Source of the DNA: Thermoleophilaceae bacterium
GTDB taxonomy: Bacteria > Actinomycetota > Thermoleophilia > Solirubrobacterales > Thermoleophilaceae
NCBI GenBank assembly: GCA_013813135.1
Contig: JACCSF010000294.1
Span: forward strand, 1-10,014
Direction of reading: 5' to 3'
Length of the DNA stretch: 10,014 nucleotides
Of this stretch, positions 6,213-10,014 are shown piece by piece. Both the position numbers and the translations under genes were made by a program. The notes beneath the pieces are model-generated. The model made no database searches and had not been told where the DNA came from. It was given only the letters and a program-made list of their open reading frames with translations. Numbering within the stretch: position 1 is the first letter of the stretch; every line of letters starts with the position of its first letter.

Positions 6213-7764
6213 GAGGGCGAGCATGCGCGAGGGGCCCCTGGCCCAGCTCTTCCGGAAGACAGAGGACGACGGTACGCCGGAGGCGCAGAGCGAGCAGCCC
6301 CGCCGCGAGGAGCGCCAGGAGTCCCAGGCGCCCCGCGCGCCGCGCACCGGCCGCCCGCTGCCCGAGGACGGGCCGGCGCCCCAGGCAACCCGGCACGTGC
6401 CCGAGCCGCAGGCCCAGGAGGAGCGCTCCGACGACAGCTCTTTCGAGCGGCGCGCCACCGAGGCCGCCCGCCGCGCCGAGGAGCGCGCGCGCCGGCGCGA
6501 GGAGGACTCGCACCCGGAGCGCGGCTGGAGCCGCTACGAGGGCGTGCCCTCGCCCGAGGAGCGCCTGAGGTCCGTCTTCTCGTCGGACATCCCGGAGAAC
6601 ATCCTCGACCGCGGCCCCACCCCGGCGCCCACGCCGGTCCGCCGCGACCCCGAGCCCGAGCGCTCGCCCTATGGCATGCCCTCCGGCACGAAGGTGGCCG
6701 AGCCCGTGCTGCGCGTGGTCGGCGTCGGCGGCGCCGGCGTCAACGCCGTCAACCGCATGATCGAGGCCGAGGTGGAGGGCGTGGAGTTCCTCGCCGTCAA
6801 CACCGACACCCAGTCGCTCGAGCAGTCCGCCGCCAACAACCGCCTGCACATCGGCAGCGGCATCACGCGCGGGCTGGGCTCCGGGTCGAACCCCGATCTC
6901 GGGCGTGCCGCGGCGATGGAGGACTACGACGAGCTGAAGAGCCTGCTGAAGGGCTCCGACATGGTGTTCATCACGGCGGGCGCCGGCGGCGGCACGGGCA
7001 CCGGAGCCGCACCCGTGGTGGCGCGCATCTCACGCGAGGTGGGAGCGCTCACGGTCGGCATCGTCACCAAGCCGTTCTCCTTCGAGGGAGCGCGGCGCGG
7101 CGAGCAGGCCGACCAGGGCGTGGAGGAGCTGGCCCGCGAGGTGGACACGCTGATCGTGATCCCGAACGCGCGCCTGCTGACGGTGCTCGACAAGTCGGCC
7201 TCGATGGTCGACGCCTTCCGCGTGGCCGACGACGTGCTGCGCCAGGGCGTGCAGGGCATCTCCGACCTGATCACGCTGCCGGGCCTGATCAACCTCGACT
7301 TCGCCGACGTGCGCACGATCATGGCCGAGGCCGGGCAGGCCCTGCTCGGTATCGGCATGGGCGCGGGCGAGCACCGCGCGATGGACGCGGTCGAGCACGC
7401 GATCGAGTCGCCGCTGCTCGAGACCTCGCTGGAGGGCGCCCGTTCGATCCTGCTGTCGGTGACCGGCGGGCGCGACCTGTCGCTGTGGGAGGTCAACGAG
7501 GCCGCCAAGGCGGTGGCCGAGGCCGCCCATCCGGACGCCAACATCATCTTCGGCGCAATGGTCGACGAGAAGGTCGAGGACCAGTGCTGGGTCACGGTCG
7601 TGGCCACCGGCTACGGCGACCGGCCGCAGCACCGCGCGGCCCCGCGCGGCGACAGCCGCGAGTCGCGCATCCCGGCGGACGCCGAGCCGCGCGTGAGGCG
7701 CGGGCGCGAGCGCACCGGCGAGACGCTGGCCGACATCGACGTTCCAGAGTTCATTCCGCGCTAG
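6199..7764 (+). CDS. ftsZ: FtsZ with a long N-terminal extension
   Basis: 521 residues. The GTPase domain starts at VLRVVGVGGAGVNAVNRMI (about 170). FLAVNTDTQSL, GLGSGSNPDLG, the tubulin signature GGGTGTG (263-269), TKPFSFEG and the synergy-loop NLDFAD (Asn365, Asp367, Asp370) are all present, so an active GTP-hydrolysing, filament-forming protein is predicted. The domain ends near 474; a linker of about 40 Arg-rich residues leads to DIDVPEFIPR, like the C-terminal peptide that binds FtsA, SepF or ZipA. Unusually, about 169 residues precede the domain: MREGPLAQLFRKTEDD, an Arg/Glu-rich helix-like part (about 82-105), SPEERLRSVFSSDIPENIL, and a Pro-rich stretch, where most FtsZs have about ten residues. 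No mur, ftsQ or ftsW flanks it, so it lies outside a dcw cluster and may be a second paralogue. The start is fixed by GGAGGAGGT in parA. Confidence 0.93.
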   Translation: MASGKRASMREGPLAQLFRKTEDDGTPEAQSEQPRREERQESQAPRAPRTGRPLPEDGPAPQATRHVPEPQAQEERSDDSSFERRATEAARRAEERARRREEDSHPERGWSRYEGVPSPEERLRSVFSSDIPENILDRGPTPAPTPVRRDPEPERSPYGMPSGTKVAEPVLRVVGVGGAGVNAVNRMIEAEVEGVEFLAVNTDTQSLEQSAANNRLHIGSGITRGLGSGSNPDLGRAAAMEDYDELKSLLKGSDMVFITAGAGGGTGTGAAPVVARISREVGALTVGIVTKPFSFEGARRGEQADQGVEELAREVDTLIVIPNARLLTVLDKSASMVDAFRVADDVLRQGVQGISDLITLPGLINLDFADVRTIMAEAGQALLGIGMGAGEHRAMDAVEHAIESPLLETSLEGARSILLSVTGGRDLSLWEVNEAAKAVAEAAHPDANIIFGAMVDEKVEDQCWVTVVATGYGDRPQHRAAPRGDSRESRIPADAEPRVRRGRERTGETLADIDVPEFIPR

Positions 7765-7765
7765 G

Positions 7766-7787
7766 TACGGTCCCCTCATGAGAGGGG
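7766..7787 (+). promoter_or_regulatory. Start-codon hairpin and possible leaderless promoter of the GGT gene
   Basis: CCCCTC (7772-7777) and GAGGGG (7782-7787) form a perfect 6-bp stem whose four-base loop is ATGA, holding the ATG at 7778. No Shine-Dalgarno is present. TACGGT at 7766-7771 fits TAnnnT and ends six bases before the ATG, as would suit a leaderless transcript. It might instead be simple read-through from ftsZ. Confidence 0.35.
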
Positions 7788-9385
7788 TCGTGGCCGCAGG
7801 CCACCCGGTCACCGCGCGGGCCGGGGCCGAGGTGTTGCGCGACGGCGGCAACGCCGTCGATGCCGCTGTGGCATGCGTGCTCATGTCGTGGGTGGCGGAG
7901 TCGCCGCTGACGGGGCCGGGGGCGGGCGGCTTCATGCTCGTGCACACGGCGGGCGGGGAGGACCACCTGCTCGATTTCTTCGTCGCGGCCCCCGGACGCG
8001 GCCTGCACAACCCCGAGCCCGCCGCGCTCACGCCGATCGACATCCACTTCTCCGAGGACGCCGTTCAGCGCTTCAATGTGGGTCCGTCCTCGTGCGGCGC
8101 CTACGGGAACCCGCTCGGGCTCTCGCAGGCGCTCGAGCGCTTCGGCAGCGTCGCCCTCGGTGAGCTGACGGCCGGGCCGGCCCAGGCGGCTCGCGAGGGC
8201 GTCGAGGTGGTGCCGATGCAGGCGCTCCTGTTCGAGATCCTCGCGCCGATCTTCCGCTCGACTCCGGAGTGCGCCGAGCTCTACGCCCCCGGCGGCGAGC
8301 TGCTGGGCGAGGGCGACCGCTTCCGCATGCCCGAGCTCGGCGACCTGCTCGAGCGGCTCGGCGCCGAGGGTCCCGGGTTCCTCTATGCGGGCGACGTCGC
8401 GCAGGCCTGCGGCGAGTGGGTGCTCGAGCGCGGCGGCCTGCTCACGCGCGAGGACCTGGCCGCGTACGAGGTGGTCGAGCGCGAGCCCGCCAGCGTGACC
8501 TATCAGGGCAGGCAGGTGCTCACCAACCCGCCGCCCTCCTCCGGCGGCATCCTGATCGCGGACGCTCTCGGCATCCTCGAGCGGCTGGAGCGTCCGCACG
8601 GTCCCCACGTGATCGCCGAGGTGATCGCCTCGACCAACCGCGCGCGCGACGAGGAGTTCCTCGCCGGGCTGGGCCAGGAGGGCTACCTCGAGCGCTTCCT
8701 GCGCAAGGACGCTCTCGACCACGTGGCCACCGAGGTGCGCTCGCGGCTCGGGAAGCCGGAAGCACCCGGCTCGGCCGGGGGCGCGCGGTTGGGCAAGCCG
8801 GAAGCACCCGGCTCGGCCGGGGGCGCGCGGTTGGGCAATACCACGCACATCTCGGTGCTGGACGCCGATGGCGGCTGCGCCACCGTCACCTGCTCGAACG
8901 GCTCGTGCTCGGGGGTGGTGGTGCCCGGCACCGGCATGCACCTCAACAACATGCTCGGCGAGCAGGACCTCAACCCGCTCGGCTACCACCGCCACGAGCC
9001 CGGGGCCCGGGTGCCGAGCATGATGGCCCCGACGGTGGCGCTGCGCGGCGGGCGGCCCGAGGTCGCCCTGGGCTCCGCGGGCTCCAACCGGATCCGCTCG
9101 GCGATCCTGCAGACGCTGCTGGCGGTGGTGGACAACGGCCTGCCGGCCGAAGACGCCGTGGCGCGTCCGCGTATCCATGTCGAGCGTCGCGAGGTGGAGG
9201 CGGAGCCCGGCGTGGACGAGGCCGCGCTCTCGCAGCTGGAGCAGGGCGGCTGGGCGGTCCGCCGCTGGGCCGAGCAGAACCTCTTCTTCGGCGGGGTCCA
9301 GGCCGTTGCGCGCAACCCGCAAACTGGCGAGCTGAGCGGCGGCGGCGATCCCCGGCGTGGAGGTTTTGCAGAGGTTGTTCGGTGA
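7778..9385 (+). CDS. ggt: Gamma-glutamyltransferase-family protein, N-terminal-nucleophile hydrolase
   Basis: 535 residues. The N-terminus GVVAAGHPVTARAGAEVLRDGG followed by NAVDAAVA, then TGPGAGGFMLVHT, PPPSSGGILIADAL and the NTTHISVLDADG motif identify the GGT family. The nucleophile should be Thr355, freed by autocleavage into about 354- and 181-residue subunits. GTGMHLNNMLGEQDLNP, MMAPTVAL and GSAGSNRIRSAILQ match the archaeal/actinobacterial GGT subgroup rather than E. coli GGT, where the corresponding motif is GSPGG. Family members cleave gamma-glutamyl bonds of glutathione or similar compounds. There is no signal peptide, so it is probably cytoplasmic and its substrate is unknown. Two exact 14-residue repeats sit at 326-353, right before the nucleophile. 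It begins 13 bp after ftsZ, perhaps by read-through. Confidence 0.9.
   Translation: MRGVVAAGHPVTARAGAEVLRDGGNAVDAAVACVLMSWVAESPLTGPGAGGFMLVHTAGGEDHLLDFFVAAPGRGLHNPEPAALTPIDIHFSEDAVQRFNVGPSSCGAYGNPLGLSQALERFGSVALGELTAGPAQAAREGVEVVPMQALLFEILAPIFRSTPECAELYAPGGELLGEGDRFRMPELGDLLERLGAEGPGFLYAGDVAQACGEWVLERGGLLTREDLAAYEVVEREPASVTYQGRQVLTNPPPSSGGILIADALGILERLERPHGPHVIAEVIASTNRARDEEFLAGLGQEGYLERFLRKDALDHVATEVRSRLGKPEAPGSAGGARLGKPEAPGSAGGARLGNTTHISVLDADGGCATVTCSNGSCSGVVVPGTGMHLNNMLGEQDLNPLGYHRHEPGARVPSMMAPTVALRGGRPEVALGSAGSNRIRSAILQTLLAVVDNGLPAEDAVARPRIHVERREVEAEPGVDEAALSQLEQGGWAVRRWAEQNLFFGGVQAVARNPQTGELSGGGDPRRGGFAEVVR
8753..8836 (+). repeat. Two exact 42-bp direct repeats, each with an internal hairpin, in the GGT gene
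   Basis: Units 8753-8794 and 8795-8836 are identical and in frame, each coding KPEAPGSAGGARLG. Each contains CCCGGC-TCG-GCCGGG (8765-8779 and 8807-8821), a perfect 6-bp stem with a 3-nt loop. The sequence before the first unit also codes Arg-Leu-Gly, but with different codons (cggctcggg against cggttgggc). Removing both units would join RLG directly to NTTH, as in ordinary family members, so they look like an insertion. Confidence 0.9.
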
Positions 9386-9481
9386 TCGTGCACCGCTGTT
9401 CGACCGCGTGTCGATCGGGCGGGGGGCGATTTCCGACGGCTGTCCAATGATCGGTGGCCGCCGGCTGTCGATCCTGTGGGA

Positions 9482-10014
9482 GTGGCGGAGCGCCTCTCAG
9501 CGATCGACGGGTCCTTCCTGCGAGTCGAGAGCCCGAGTGCGCACATGCACGTCGCGTGGAGCGCGATGTTCCGGGTCCCCGCCGGCGAGCCGCGCCCGAC
9601 GCTGACCCGGCTGCGCCGGCACATCGCCGGCCGCCTGGCGCGCGTGCCGCGCTTTCGCTGCCGGCTGGCCTGGGCTCCGCCGGGCATGGGCGAGCCGTTC
9701 TGGGTGGAGGACCCGGACTTCGATGTCGCCAACCACGTGCTGCCGCTGGGGACGCTCGGCCTCGAGTTGGACGACCAGCGCTTCGAGCTGCTCTGCGACA
9801 GCGTGCTGTCGGCGCCGCTCGACCGGCGCCGGGCGCTGTGGGAGATCCGGCGCCGCGCTTCGGCGACGGAGGGTGCGGGCTGGTGGCCAAGATCCACCAC
9901 GCCCTGGTGGACGGCCGCTCGGCGGTGGAGGTCGCTCAGCTGCTGTTCGACGTCGAGCCGAACGGGGTGGCGGAGCTACCGGTGGCGTGGGAGGCGCCGC
10001 CCGCGCCGGGAGCG
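9482..10014 (+). CDS. Wax ester synthase/DGAT-like acyltransferase, frameshifted and cut by the window edge
   Basis: From GTG at 9482 the frame codes VAERLSAIDGSFLRVESP, AHMHVAWSAMF, RVPRFRCRLA, GEPFWVEDPDFDVANHV and PLDRRRALWEI, the conserved N-terminal half of WS/DGAT enzymes, which esterify acyl-CoA to fatty alcohols or diacylglycerol. After about 9850 this frame turns into Arg/Trp-rich nonsense. The active-site motif HHALVDG (9895-9915), inside GLVAKIHHALVDGRSAVEVAQLLF, is in another frame that stays open to the edge. The shift lies around 9848-9862 and fits a net loss of one base (or four). It may be a sequencing error or a real mutation; in the second case the N-terminal product lacks the catalytic His. 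GTG at 9476 is another in-frame start; no Shine-Dalgarno is clear. No terminator is seen in the roughly 96 bp after ggt. Confidence 0.8.
   Translation, partial: MAERLSAIDGSFLRVESPSAHMHVAWSAMFRVPAGEPRPTLTRLRRHIAGRLARVPRFRCRLAWAPPGMGEPFWVEDPDFDVANHVLPLGTLGLELDDQRFELLCDSVLSAPLDRRRALWEIRRRASATEGAGWWPRSTTPWWTAARRWRSLSCCSTSSRTGWRSYRWRGRRRPRRE

Noticed and set aside
6676..7764. Internal ATG giving a normal-length FtsZ
   Set aside because: No Shine-Dalgarno precedes it, whereas 6199 has the best ribosome binding site in the window; kept only as an alternative to test.
8753..8836. Direct repeats as a mini CRISPR array
   Set aside because: The two 42-bp units are contiguous with no spacer and lie in frame inside a coding gene.
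7751..9322. A 523-codon open frame on the minus strand opposite ggt
   Set aside because: Antisense shadow of a gene with clear GGT motifs; no domain pattern of its own.
9467..9508. Inverted repeat GTCGATC / GATCGAC around the acyltransferase start
   Set aside because: Seven bases built on the self-complementary GATC core and 28 bases apart; likely chance.

Overview
The window is very GC-rich, with G or C at most third codon positions, and its gene content points to an actinobacterium. The ArsA/Get3-like ATPase pair resembles Mycobacterium tuberculosis Rv3679-Rv3680, the ParA resembles Rv3213c, and a wax ester synthase/DGAT-type acyltransferase is present. The flavour of the proteins (a SIS-only protein, a GGT without signal peptide, an FtsZ with a long N-terminal extension) fits class Thermoleophilia/Solirubrobacterales best. 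That placement is an inference from memory of family sequences, not from a search.

Layout, left to right: (1) a phytoene synthase-like gene on the minus strand, running off the left edge; (2) divergent from it, a 490-residue protein of unknown function with an acidic, proline-rich tail, closed by a large hairpin that probably terminates transcription from both sides; (3) on the minus strand, two overlapping genes for Get3-like ATPases (bagA then bagB, GTGA overlap); (4) only 25 bp away and divergent, a rightward cluster: a GlmS-like SIS-domain protein (TTG start), a ParA ATPase, and an FtsZ whose start overlaps the end of parA under a near-perfect Shine-Dalgarno; (5) a gamma-glutamyltransferase-family gene starting 13 bp after ftsZ, carrying an exact 42-bp tandem duplication immediately before its catalytic threonine; (6) a wax ester synthase/DGAT-like gene that appears frameshifted just before its HHxxxDG active site and runs off the right edge.

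The most interesting unit is the SIS-ParA-FtsZ cluster. The FtsZ has all GTPase motifs and a C-terminal peptide, but about 169 residues of charged, proline-rich, probably disordered sequence lie in front of the GTPase domain, where most FtsZ proteins have about ten. The ParA is stoichiometrically tied to it by gene overlap, lacks a visible membrane-targeting helix, and has no parB beside it. This suggests a ParA/MipZ-like positioning partner for a special FtsZ; that is a hypothesis. The bagAB pair shows complementary loss of active-site residues, predicting a heterodimer with one competent ATP site. The bagA/SIS divergent start region carries a perfect 10-bp palindrome that provides a -10-like hexamer to each side, placed for leaderless transcripts. 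No tRNA, rRNA, CRISPR array, insertion sequence or phage gene is visible, and no gene-free stretch exceeds 100 bp.
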